From positions 1 to 17,547 of the forward strand of contig CALISH010000046.1 of NCBI GenBank assembly GCA_938041275.1: DNA of 17,547 nt. The letters are read 5' to 3'. Below, in pieces: positions 9,713 through 16,303 of this stretch. This stretch comes from an uncultured Solobacterium sp. GTDB taxonomy: Bacteria; Bacillota_I; Bacilli_A; Erysipelotrichales; Erysipelotrichaceae. The stretch's first letter is position 1. The number at the start of each line of letters is the position of its first letter. Made by a program: the position numbers and the translations under genes. The notes below the pieces were generated by a model. It saw only the letters and a program-made list of their open reading frames with translations, was not told the origin of the DNA and ran no database searches.

Positions 9713-10654
9713 TTATTTTACATACTTTTTAATGAAGTCAAAGAATCGTGGGAAGTATTGTGGATCACTTGTTAAATTACCAAATCCACCCTGTTCTGAA
9801 ACATACATCTCTTTCTTGCTTGCACAAGAATAATAGTTATCATACGCGTGGCTAATTGGAACGACGTGATCTTGTAAACCATGTAGGAATAACATCGGAG
9901 TTACAGCGTTTCTTAACTGACGTTGTGTACTGATGTCATTGAGACTAAAATGCAATACTTGTCTTACATAGAAGTCGACAGATGGCATCACAAACTTACC
10001 ATTGAACTTTGTAATATCCTGCACTTGCGTTTGGATGATATCTTTTATTTCTTTATATCCACCTTCTGCGATTGCACACTTTACATTGCGTGGTAAATAA
10101 TCACCAACTGCATTCATAACAGAACAAGCACCTACATTTATTCCAAATAATACAATCTCTGCTAGTGGATCAAGATTGACTAAGTAGTTAATCCAACTGA
10201 TTAAATCAAAGTGCTCACACCAACCAAGACCAGTATATTTACCTTCCGACATTCCATAACCACGTGCATCCGGTGCTAAGATATTGAAACCACGATGGTC
10301 AGCCTCCCACATGTGTTCTAATAACGTTCCACTATAAGACGCAATTCCATGTTGGATGATAATCCACTTATGAGAATCCTCTTGATTCACGATACGTAAT
10401 GCATGTAGTTTTAACCCATCGTAAGAATCAATGAAATCATCGAAACGATTACTATGTGCAAACCACTCATTTCTTTCCATCTGTAATAATGGTAACTGCA
10501 TTGATGAACCACATTTTTGTAAAAATCTACTATTTTGTAAATCAAACGCATTGCGGAATACATAGTATCCAGCTCCTGCATATGCACTTGCACCAGCGAC
10601 AGCAGTAACACCTAATACTTTTAATAGCGTATGCTTGTTTTCTTTATTTGACAT
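9713..10654 (-). CDS. Membrane-anchored alpha/beta-hydrolase-fold protein with a degenerate catalytic triad
   Basis: This 313-residue protein resembles the YqkD/YfhR-type alpha/beta hydrolases. It has an N-terminal hydrophobic helix (about 10-33), which probably anchors it with the enzyme domain outside. Fold landmarks follow: IIIQHGIASYSG (98-109), FNILAPDARGYGMSEG (123-138), the nucleophile-elbow region IVLFGINVGACSVMNA (167-182), MLFLHGLQDHVVP (254-266) and a C-terminal helix. The elbow is normally G-x-S-x-G, typically GISMGA in this group; here it is GINVGA, with Asn173 (codon AAT) at the nucleophile position. The region that normally supplies the catalytic His (GxGHA) reads EQGGFGN, with Phe291. 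Asp262 is kept. The gene is otherwise intact, with SD GGAGG before the start at 10654, its own promoter and a terminator. It is either a pseudoenzyme or uses other chemistry. Confidence 0.85.
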   Translation of the reverse strand: MSNKENKHTLLKVLGVTAVAGASAYAGAGYYVFRNAFDLQNSRFLQKCGSSMQLPLLQMERNEWFAHSNRFDDFIDSYDGLKLHALRIVNQEDSHKWIIIQHGIASYSGTLLEHMWEADHRGFNILAPDARGYGMSEGKYTGLGWCEHFDLISWINYLVNLDPLAEIVLFGINVGACSVMNAVGDYLPRNVKCAIAEGGYKEIKDIIQTQVQDITKFNGKFVMPSVDFYVRQVLHFSLNDISTQRQLRNAVTPMLFLHGLQDHVVPISHAYDNYYSCASKKEMYVSEQGGFGNLTSDPQYFPRFFDFIKKYVK

Positions 10655-10668
10655 ACTGCACCTCCGTC

Positions 10669-10691
10669 AATCATGAATTGTTATCATGATT
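10669..10691. promoter_or_regulatory. Perfect inverted repeat at the hydrolase promoter (possible operator)
   Basis: The arms AATCATGA and TCATGATT are perfectly complementary, separated by 7 nt, and overlap the -10 hexamer of the downstream promoter by three bases. No T run follows, so it is not a good terminator. Its position just at and after the -10 suits a repressor operator. No regulator is encoded nearby. Confidence 0.45.
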
Positions 10692-10715
10692 ATAACATGT
10701 TCACTACTTTTTCAA
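10689..10715 (-). promoter_or_regulatory. Promoter of the alpha/beta-hydrolase gene
   Basis: A TATAAT (10689-10694) lies 15 bp downstream of TTGAAA (10710-10715), the latter within the last codons of valS. The spacing is two shorter than ideal. No terminator is visible between valS and this gene, so read-through from valS is also likely. Confidence 0.5.
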
Positions 10716-13316
10716 TACATTTAAGCGCTCTTCGATAACATCGTATTGCTTCTGATATGCTTCGAGTTTTTGCTTTTCATTTTCAATCTTTGCTGCTGGA
10801 GCCTTCGCAATAAATCCTTGGTTAGAAAGAATACCTGTAGAACGTGCAATCTCAGATTTAAGTCTTTCAATCTCTGCTTCAAGCTTCTTGATTTCGTCTT
10901 CTGGATTACTTAATTCGTTAGATGGAATATATAAACTACCACCTTGAATTGCCTCAACTGTTAAGTCACCTTCAAGTGTATCTTGCCACTCTGCCTTTGC
11001 AAGCTTCATGATGATCGCAGACATTGCTTCATCTGCCTTAATTGTGTTACCATCAAGATCTTTTAATGCGATATGAATTAATGTTGATGGTTTCAAATCA
11101 TTTACAATCTTAACTTCACGAATCTTTTGGATTGCAGAAATTACTCTTGCCATCGCTGTTAAATCACAAGCAGTTACATTTTCAATTACAGTTGGCCATG
11201 ATTCTAAGTTGATACTTTCCTTCGCACCTGGTAATAAGTCATAAATCTCTTCTGTTACAAATGGCATAAATGGTTGTAATAAACCAACAATAGCCTTTAA
11301 GCATACGTACAATGTTGATTGTGCAGCACGTTTAGCTACTTCATCTGTACCATTTAATGCCGTCTTGCTCATCTCAACATACCAACTACAGAAGTCATCC
11401 CATACAAAGGAATATAGTTCATTACCAACTAAGGCAAACTCATACTTCTCCATGTTTTCCGTTACATGCGTAATTGTCTCGTTAAGACGATTGATAATCC
11501 ACGCATCCGCAAGTGATAGATGTGTTAAATCAACATCTTCGACCTTCATTCCTTCAGGAAGATTCATGAATACGAATCTAGACGCATTCCAAATCTTGTT
11601 GATAAAGTTACCAGCTGCTTCAACCTTCTCAGGGATATAACGCATATCCTGTCCTGGTGTTGAATTTGTTGTTAAGAAGAAACGTAATGCATCGATACCA
11701 TACTCTTCAATTACCTTCATTGGGTCAATACCATTACCAAGTGACTTCGACATCTTACGACCTTGTGCATCACGCAATAAACCATGAATGAGTACATCTT
11801 TAAATGGACGATTCTTTGTAAAATGTCTTGCTTGGAATGCCATACGAGCAACCCAGAAGAAGATAATATCGTAACCCGTAACCATTGTATTGGTTGGATA
11901 ATAACGTTCTAGATCTGCAGTATCTTCTGGCCAACCCAATGTCGCAAATGGCCATAGAGCACTGGAGAACCATGTATCAAGTACATCTTCATCCTGTACC
12001 CAGTTTGTTGTATCTTCTGGATCAGTTTCACCAACATATGTTTCACCAGTTACAGTGTTGTACCATGCAGGAATGCGATGGCCCCACCACAATTGACGAG
12101 AGATACACCAGTCTTCAATATTCTCTAACCAACCATTGAATGTTTTTTCAAAACGTTCAGGATAGAAGTTAATCTTTGTTTCTTCATCCGCTTGATACTT
12201 CAACACATCTTCTGCAAGTGGCTTCATCTTAACAAACCACTGTTGTGATAGATACTGTTCAACAACACAATGCGTACGTTCAGAATGTGCTACGTTATGT
12301 GTCATCTCTTCAATCTTCACTAAGTTTCCATCAGTTTCAATTTGTTTTACAAGTGCTTCACGCGCTACGTAACGATCCATTCCCTCATACTTACCGCAAA
12401 GTTCATTCATTGTTCCATCTGGATTCATACAGATTGGCTTTTCTAAATGATGTCTTTCCGCAATCGCAAAGTCATTAGGATCGTGTGCAGGTGTACACTT
12501 CATTGCACCAGTACCAAAACCAATTTCTACATAATCATCACCGATGATAGGTAATTCCTGCCCATTTGCTGGGTTAGTTGTATGTTTACCAATCAAGTGA
12601 TTCAACTTTTCATCGCTAGGGTTTACGACAACACAAACATCACCAAACATTGTTTCTGGACGTGTTGTCGCAACCACAAATTCTTCACCAGTTTCCTTTA
12701 CTACATATTTGAAGTGATACATCTTACCTCGGTCATCTTGATAATATACTTCGATATTACTTAATGCTGTACGGGCTTCCGGATCCCAGTTGATGATACG
12801 CCAACCACGATAGATTAAACCTTCATTGTAGAGTTTTACAAATACATGACGAACTGCGTCGTTAAAACCATCATCCATCGTAAAGCGCTCACGACTATAA
12901 TCTAATGAGTTTCCAAGTTTACCCCATTGTGTACGGATTGTCTTGGCATATTCTGCCTTCCACTCCCACGCACGTTCCAAGAACTTTTCACGTCCTAAAT
13001 CATAGCGAGAAATACCTTCACTCTTTAAGCGTGCATCAACCTTTGCCTGTGTCGCAATACCCGCATGATCCATACCTGGTAAAAACAACATGTCATAGCC
13101 CTGCATACGCTTATAACGAGCAATAATATCCTGTAATGTATTATCCCAAGCGTGACCGATATGCAAAATACCAGTAACGTTTGGTGGAGGAATCACAATT
13201 GTAAATGGATCTTTAGACTTATCACCCGCAGTGAAATATCCTTTTTCAATCCATCGGTTGTATTTGCCTTCTTCTACGGCCTTGTGATTATACTTTTGTG
13301 CTAGATTCTTTTCCAT
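10704..13316 (-). CDS. valS: Valyl-tRNA synthetase
   Basis: ValRS is a class Ia synthetase that charges tRNA-Val in the cytoplasm and edits misactivated threonine. The 870 residues match the bacterial family length. PPPNVTGILHIGHAWDNTLQD carries the HIGH motif at 52-55. The editing (CP1) domain lies at about 190-340, with TTRPETMFGD in it. GRKMSKSLGNGIDP carries KMSKS at 521-525. The helical anticodon-binding domain follows, then a C-terminal coiled-coil arm with KLEAEIERLKSEIARSTGIL and EKQKLEAYQKQYDVIEERL. The start at 13316 has AAGGAG upstream. Expression is controlled by the T-box leader at 13320-13540. Confidence 0.98.
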   Translation of the reverse strand: MEKNLAQKYNHKAVEEGKYNRWIEKGYFTAGDKSKDPFTIVIPPPNVTGILHIGHAWDNTLQDIIARYKRMQGYDMLFLPGMDHAGIATQAKVDARLKSEGISRYDLGREKFLERAWEWKAEYAKTIRTQWGKLGNSLDYSRERFTMDDGFNDAVRHVFVKLYNEGLIYRGWRIINWDPEARTALSNIEVYYQDDRGKMYHFKYVVKETGEEFVVATTRPETMFGDVCVVVNPSDEKLNHLIGKHTTNPANGQELPIIGDDYVEIGFGTGAMKCTPAHDPNDFAIAERHHLEKPICMNPDGTMNELCGKYEGMDRYVAREALVKQIETDGNLVKIEEMTHNVAHSERTHCVVEQYLSQQWFVKMKPLAEDVLKYQADEETKINFYPERFEKTFNGWLENIEDWCISRQLWWGHRIPAWYNTVTGETYVGETDPEDTTNWVQDEDVLDTWFSSALWPFATLGWPEDTADLERYYPTNTMVTGYDIIFFWVARMAFQARHFTKNRPFKDVLIHGLLRDAQGRKMSKSLGNGIDPMKVIEEYGIDALRFFLTTNSTPGQDMRYIPEKVEAAGNFINKIWNASRFVFMNLPEGMKVEDVDLTHLSLADAWIINRLNETITHVTENMEKYEFALVGNELYSFVWDDFCSWYVEMSKTALNGTDEVAKRAAQSTLYVCLKAIVGLLQPFMPFVTEEIYDLLPGAKESINLESWPTVIENVTACDLTAMARVISAIQKIREVKIVNDLKPSTLIHIALKDLDGNTIKADEAMSAIIMKLAKAEWQDTLEGDLTVEAIQGGSLYIPSNELSNPEDEIKKLEAEIERLKSEIARSTGILSNQGFIAKAPAAKIENEKQKLEAYQKQYDVIEERLNVLKK

Positions 13317-13319
13317 ATT

Positions 13320-13540
13320 ACCTTCTCCTTAAACATAAAAAAACGTCCTATGCATAGGACGTGTATAAACGTGGTACCACCTTTGCTTACTTCTCAACAG
13401 CGTAACGTGCATCACTACGGTATCTTCTACTACTAGTTCAAAGATACAGCTCCAAGACTACTTCATATCTTCGTTTTATCTGTTTCCACCAATCACAGAC
13501 TCTCTTTCAAAACAGCCAATATTACTACTTCTCTTCTTTG
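13320..13540 (-). ncRNA. T-box riboswitch (tRNA-Val sensing) in the valS leader
   Basis: The leader holds the expected T-box parts in order. A Stem I region includes GATTGGTGGAAACAG, probably the distal loop. The specifier-loop sequence GAAGTAGTCTTGGAGC has GTA, a valine codon, as the specifier (13459-13461), followed by the usual purine. The T-box core GGTGGTACCACG is at 13370-13381, where its bulge pairs with the tRNA acceptor end. A strong terminator (13337-13362) ends the leader. Uncharged tRNA-Val would stabilise the antiterminator and switch valS on. The outer 5' boundary is approximate. Confidence 0.93.
13337..13362 (-). terminator. Regulated terminator of the valS T-box
   Basis: A self-complementary 20-bp sequence (13343-13362, arms ACGTCCTA / TAGGACGT around TGCA) is followed by seven T on the transcribed strand. 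It is the off-state terminator, competing with the antiterminator that contains the T-box core. The valS ribosome binding site begins about 10 nt downstream. Confidence 0.9.
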
Positions 13541-13550
13541 CTTTGGTTAG

Positions 13551-13578
13551 ATTATATCATTGTATTCATCATTTTCAA
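13551..13578 (-). promoter_or_regulatory. valS promoter
   Basis: TTGAAA (13573-13578) and TATAAT (13551-13556) are 16 bp apart. The predicted start near 13544 fits the 5' end of the T-box leader. Confidence 0.75.
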
Positions 13579-13757
13579 CAAAATAGCTTAATGAATTATG
13601 TTAGATTATAAATATATATTATTCAACTTTTTCTCATCCTTGTAGTTTACTTTGATAATTTCCTTGTCATCAATACATATCTCTTCGTGAGCAAAGATAT
13701 GCTAACAAGACATATTATGTTGATTTTAGAAAATATATTGTGATTAAAAAAATCCTG
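13579..13757. other. AT-rich spacer with a weak hairpin and a possible coding remnant
   Basis: I see no gene with a start codon here. On the minus strand 13701-13606 is open for 31 codons (residues include EEICIDDKEIIKVNYKDEKK) and ends in TAA, but it is preceded directly by TAG and has no start or ribosome binding site. An imperfect hairpin CATATCT / AGATATG (13676-13701) has no T run. A T-rich stretch on the minus strand just after the next gene (about 13745-13752) may serve as a weak terminator. Confidence 0.35.
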
Positions 13758-14030
13758 TTACTCACCAAACTCTTTTATCCAATCACCAAAAGATATCAAT
13801 TGATATCCTTGGAACACTAGCGTCCCTTCCATACCAATATTTACAACATTATAGATAAACACACTTACTTCAAAATTCTTTTCTCCTTTTTCTGTCATAA
13901 AAACCAATTCATATAAATCCTCTGGAGTTGGAATTTTCCCTGGAACAGCAAAATACTCACTCACTTTTTTATCAATTAATTTTGCAAAAACCGATTCTCT
14001 TTTATATTTATTCTTTGTGTATCTAAGCAT
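13758..14030 (-). CDS. Small uncharacterised protein, DUF2500-like
   Basis: I place the start at the ATG at 14030 (MLRYTKNKYKRES), giving 90 residues, because AGGAGG ends 8 nt upstream. A longer frame from a GTG at 14051 would contain this ribosome binding site. There is no signal peptide or membrane helix. The layout, a K-rich N-terminus, then VFAKLIDKKVSEYFAVPG, LYELVFMTEKGEKNFEVSVFIYN and the ending GMEGTLVFQGYQLISFGDWI, resembles the DUF2500 group, where a sentence-like GD.GTLTFQGTRF..F motif is typical. That match is from memory and only moderate. Such proteins have no known function. It stands alone between the Nudix gene and valS. Confidence 0.7.
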   Translation of the reverse strand: MLRYTKNKYKRESVFAKLIDKKVSEYFAVPGKIPTPEDLYELVFMTEKGEKNFEVSVFIYNVVNIGMEGTLVFQGYQLISFGDWIKEFGE

Positions 14031-14066
14031 ATTCATCGCCTCCTGAAACACACTACCTTTTTGTTT

Positions 14067-14072
14067 ATTATA
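14067..14072 (-). promoter_or_regulatory. Possible -10 element for the DUF2500-like gene
   Basis: A perfect TATAAT lies in the 72-nt gap after the Nudix gene, about 37 nt before the chosen start codon. No good -35 is seen at 16-18 bp; TTGCTT is 19 bp away. The promoter is therefore only tentative. Confidence 0.35.
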
Positions 14073-14123
14073 AACTAAAATTGTGAACTTTAAGCAAAAT
14101 TAGACTCTACAGCGTGCACATAC

Positions 14124-14642
14124 TTACTTTTGATATAAACTGTTCGTTCGATGAAGATGAAATAAAAAATGGATAAAGCTTTCATCATACGGTATAAACT
14201 TCTTTAAACCAATCATATCCAAGATTTCTTCAATACCCGCCCATTTTACTGCCTGTACTTCTTCATACTGAAGTATTAATTTTGAAATATCGATCTCTTT
14301 TTCTAAAATATAAATATCATCAAAACCTTCACTAAAATCCTTTGTAATAACAGGTGATATATTTTCTAAATCAATCTTTAATCCAAGTTCCTCAGCAACT
14401 TCTCGCATTGCTGCCTGTCGACTATTTTCACCAATAATAGCAGAACCACCAACTGTTACATCCCACAGATTAGACCATCCTTCTTTAAAGGACTGTCTTT
14501 GTTGAATCAGCATTTGGTTTTTTGCATTAAAGATACATACATGTATAACCAAATGATACAAATCATTTGGAATAGTATCTCCACGTGTTATTACTTGATT
14601 TGTCTTTTCGCGATCGAGTGTATATAAATCCCACTTTTCCAT
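14124..14642 (-). CDS. Nudix hydrolase
   Basis: Nudix enzymes hydrolyse nucleoside diphosphates linked to another group. The 172-residue protein has a complete Nudix box GX5EX7REUXEEXGU at residues 66-88, beginning GGSAIIGENSRQAAM at 65-79 and continuing REVAEELGL, with the metal-binding Glu residues 81, 84 and 85 all present. Its N-terminus (EKWDLYTLDREKT...RGDTIPNDLYHLVIHVCIFN) resembles the Idi-like/YfcD subgroup, with the LIQQRQ and LWDVTVGGSA segments. The substrate cannot be read from the sequence. AGGAG lies 6 nt before the start at 14642. It follows the small membrane protein with a terminator in the 38-nt gap, so it needs read-through or an internal promoter. A TATAAT at 14680-14685 is a possible -10 for it. 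Confidence 0.92.
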   Translation of the reverse strand: MEKWDLYTLDREKTNQVITRGDTIPNDLYHLVIHVCIFNAKNQMLIQQRQSFKEGWSNLWDVTVGGSAIIGENSRQAAMREVAEELGLKIDLENISPVITKDFSEGFDDIYILEKEIDISKLILQYEEVQAVKWAGIEEILDMIGLKKFIPYDESFIHFLFHLHRTNSLYQK

Positions 14643-14659
14643 ATGATTCTCCTATTATC

Positions 14660-14682
14660 AAAAAAATCCGTTTAAACGGATT
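14660..14682 (-). terminator. Terminator overlapping the stop codon of the small membrane protein gene
   Basis: A perfect palindromic stem AATCCGTTT / AAACGGATT is followed by seven T. The first bases of the stem are part of the TAA stop codon at 14681-14683. The Nudix start codon is only 17 nt past the last T. Confidence 0.85.
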
Positions 14683-14923
14683 ATAAACGAATGATCGATT
14701 TTACAATTGGTAGTCGCATTACAAATGCCGTGATTCTACGATCAGCTTCAAAGAATAGAATATAGATAATTAATTTGAAATATGGATGTAAACCCAAGAA
14801 TCCATTTACGATACTAAACAAGAATACAAAAACCATATATATCGCAATATATACAGCAAATGTCATCAAGAAGTAAGCAACCTGATTCATACGTAAATTT
14901 CGTTGTTCATCTCTTCTACTCAT
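14681..14923 (-). CDS. Small two-helix membrane protein of unknown function, probably leaderless
   Basis: This 80-residue protein has a charged N-terminus (MSRRDEQRNLRMNQ). One clear membrane helix follows (about 15-42, YFLMTFAVYIAIYMVFVFLF), then a second hydrophobic stretch (about 48-60, FKLIIYILFF). The C-terminus is basic (RRITAFVMRLPIVKSIIRL). I do not recognise the family. The start codon is preceded by no Shine-Dalgarno sequence, and the promoter's -10 ends 6 nt before the ATG, so the mRNA probably begins at the start codon. It has its own terminator, so it is a single-gene unit. Confidence 0.75.
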   Translation of the reverse strand: MSRRDEQRNLRMNQVAYFLMTFAVYIAIYMVFVFLFSIVNGFLGLHPYFKLIIYILFFEADRRITAFVMRLPIVKSIIRL

Positions 14924-14929
14924 ATAGGT

Positions 14930-14958
14930 ATTTTATTCAAAACAAGAAATGATTTCAA
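14930..14958 (-). promoter_or_regulatory. Promoter giving a leaderless mRNA for the small membrane protein
   Basis: TTGAAA (14953-14958), a 17-bp spacer and TAAAAT (14930-14935) lie directly in front of the gene. The A of the ATG is 7 nt after the -10, which is where transcription normally starts. Confidence 0.65.
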
Positions 14959-14963
14959 CCATC

Positions 14964-14992
14964 AAAAAAGGAAGATACATAACGTATCTTCC
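14964..14992 (-). terminator. Terminator of the CHAP-domain gene
   Basis: A perfect 9-bp stem GGAAGATAC / GTATCTTCC with a five-base loop is followed by six T, 6 nt after the stop codon. Confidence 0.9.
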
Positions 14993-14998
14993 AAAATC

Positions 14999-16174
14999 TT
15001 AATAGTGAATGTATTCGAATCTTGATGGATTAGAGATAACACGTGAGTATGGCTGACCATTACGGCTAGCACCACATTCAGATGTAATAACAGAACCATC
15101 AGTTGTAATACCCTCTACGATTGCAACGTGACCATAGTAACCATCTGAACCTTCTTGTCCAGCTGCGAATACCATAACGTCACCAACCATCGGTGTATTA
15201 GAAACAGAATAACCTAAACTACGAGCCGTATTTGCCCATTGATTACCATTACCCATCAAACTACCAGCAGTTAAGCCTAACTGATGACGACGGATATATA
15301 CCCACCATGTACATTGGCTAAATGAGTAATTATTACCAGTATCACCAGTTTCATGATCCGTAATTAATCCCGCTTTTGCGTAAGCCTTCCAAGCTTCATC
15401 GGCATCCGCAAGCAATTGCGCAGAACTGATAAATGCACTCGAACTAGAACTATTTTCAAGTGCCTGTTTCGCAGCTTGAATCTTTTCATTTTCCTTTGCT
15501 TTACGCTCTTCTTCTATCTTGTTATCAATCACTTCTTGCGGTGTCTTTACTGTAACATTCAACTGAGCAAATGACTTATTACCAGTTGTATCTACAACAG
15601 TATATAAAACTGTATAGTTACCATCTGTTGACATATCTACATTACCAGTGATTGTTAATGCTGGTAAAACACCAGAATCATCATTGATATAAGAAATATA
15701 GTTAGATGCATTCCAAGTATCACCATTGTTAACCGTAACAGAATCAGACTTCAGTTTGATAACTGGAGCAGTACTTGTCACAACCTTAATCAATACCTTT
15801 TGGATAAAGGAATATCCTAATGTCTTATCGTCAGTATCTTTATTAACTAACGTTACACGCGCAGTTGCCTGTTGAATACCTGTAAGGTTACGATCAAAGC
15901 CTTCTAAAATCAACTTTGTTTTGCCCATATCGATATTCTTATAATCCATATCTGTTAGAGACTGACTTCTTTCCTGTAGGATAGAATGCTTGATTGTCTC
16001 TTGTGGATTTAAATCAGCAGAACTAACTTCGATGACCGGTAAAACTTCTGTGTCAATTGTTGGAGCTGTGTTATCCGCATATACATGTTGTACAGAAGCA
16101 TATCCACCCAATAACACTGTGGCAATATACGCTGCCGCGACAAGACTTGTCTTCTTATTTTTCTTGTTAAACAT
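14999..16174 (-). CDS. Secreted CHAP-domain protein with Ig-like region (probable peptidoglycan hydrolase)
   Basis: The 391-residue product begins with a signal peptide (positive MFNKKNKK, a hydrophobic core 10-28, and likely cleavage after VYA at 31-33). Residues of about 57-135 and 136-211 look like two Ig-like beta domains; the second (APVIKLKSDSVTVNNGDTW...DMSTDGNYTVLYTVVDTTGNKS) fits the DUF5011/Big_3 type. A charged helical linker (213-240) and a serine run (242-246) lead to a C-terminal CHAP amidase/peptidase domain (about 275-391). That domain has SQCTWW with catalytic Cys288 and GYYGHVAIVEG with His349. Such proteins cut peptide bonds or amide links in peptidoglycan during cell separation or remodelling. 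No LPXTG or transmembrane anchor is seen, so it is released or held by the Ig-like part. No Shine-Dalgarno sequence precedes the start. Confidence 0.93.
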   Translation of the reverse strand: MFNKKNKKTSLVAAAYIATVLLGGYASVQHVYADNTAPTIDTEVLPVIEVSSADLNPQETIKHSILQERSQSLTDMDYKNIDMGKTKLILEGFDRNLTGIQQATARVTLVNKDTDDKTLGYSFIQKVLIKVVTSTAPVIKLKSDSVTVNNGDTWNASNYISYINDDSGVLPALTITGNVDMSTDGNYTVLYTVVDTTGNKSFAQLNVTVKTPQEVIDNKIEEERKAKENEKIQAAKQALENSSSSSAFISSAQLLADADEAWKAYAKAGLITDHETGDTGNNYSFSQCTWWVYIRRHQLGLTAGSLMGNGNQWANTARSLGYSVSNTPMVGDVMVFAAGQEGSDGYYGHVAIVEGITTDGSVITSECGASRNGQPYSRVISNPSRFEYIHY

Positions 16175-16182
16175 ATCATTAT

Positions 16183-16210
16183 TTTATATGATTCTTTGTA
16201 TTCTTTGCAA
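16183..16210 (-). promoter_or_regulatory. Promoter of the CHAP gene, probably leaderless
   Basis: TTGCAA (16205-16210), a 16-bp spacer and TATAAA (16183-16188) lie 8 nt before the ATG. The predicted start leaves a leader of only about 0-2 nt. An alternative -10, TAAAAT, two bases nearer the gene, would give the same conclusion. Confidence 0.55.
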
Positions 16211-16261
16211 GAAAACAGATATTTTTCACACAAAATTCACGCATTTTCAAGGCTTTTTACA

Positions 16262-16289
16262 TAAAAAAGCACACATTTTAACCGTGTGC
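16262..16289 (-). terminator. Terminator of the ruvAB operon
   Basis: The stem GCACAC / GTGTGC with a nine-base interior is followed by six T, beginning 14 nt after the ruvB stop codon. Confidence 0.85.
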
Positions 16290-16303
16290 GCTTCAATATA
16301 TTC

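Noticed and set aside
13676..13701. Hairpin CATATCT / AGATATG as a terminator of the DUF2500-like gene
   Set aside because: The stem is AT-rich and imperfect, and no T run follows on the minus strand.
13758..14051. Longer form of the DUF2500-like protein from a GTG at 14051
   Set aside because: The AGGAGG site falls within that extension and is well spaced for the ATG at 14030.
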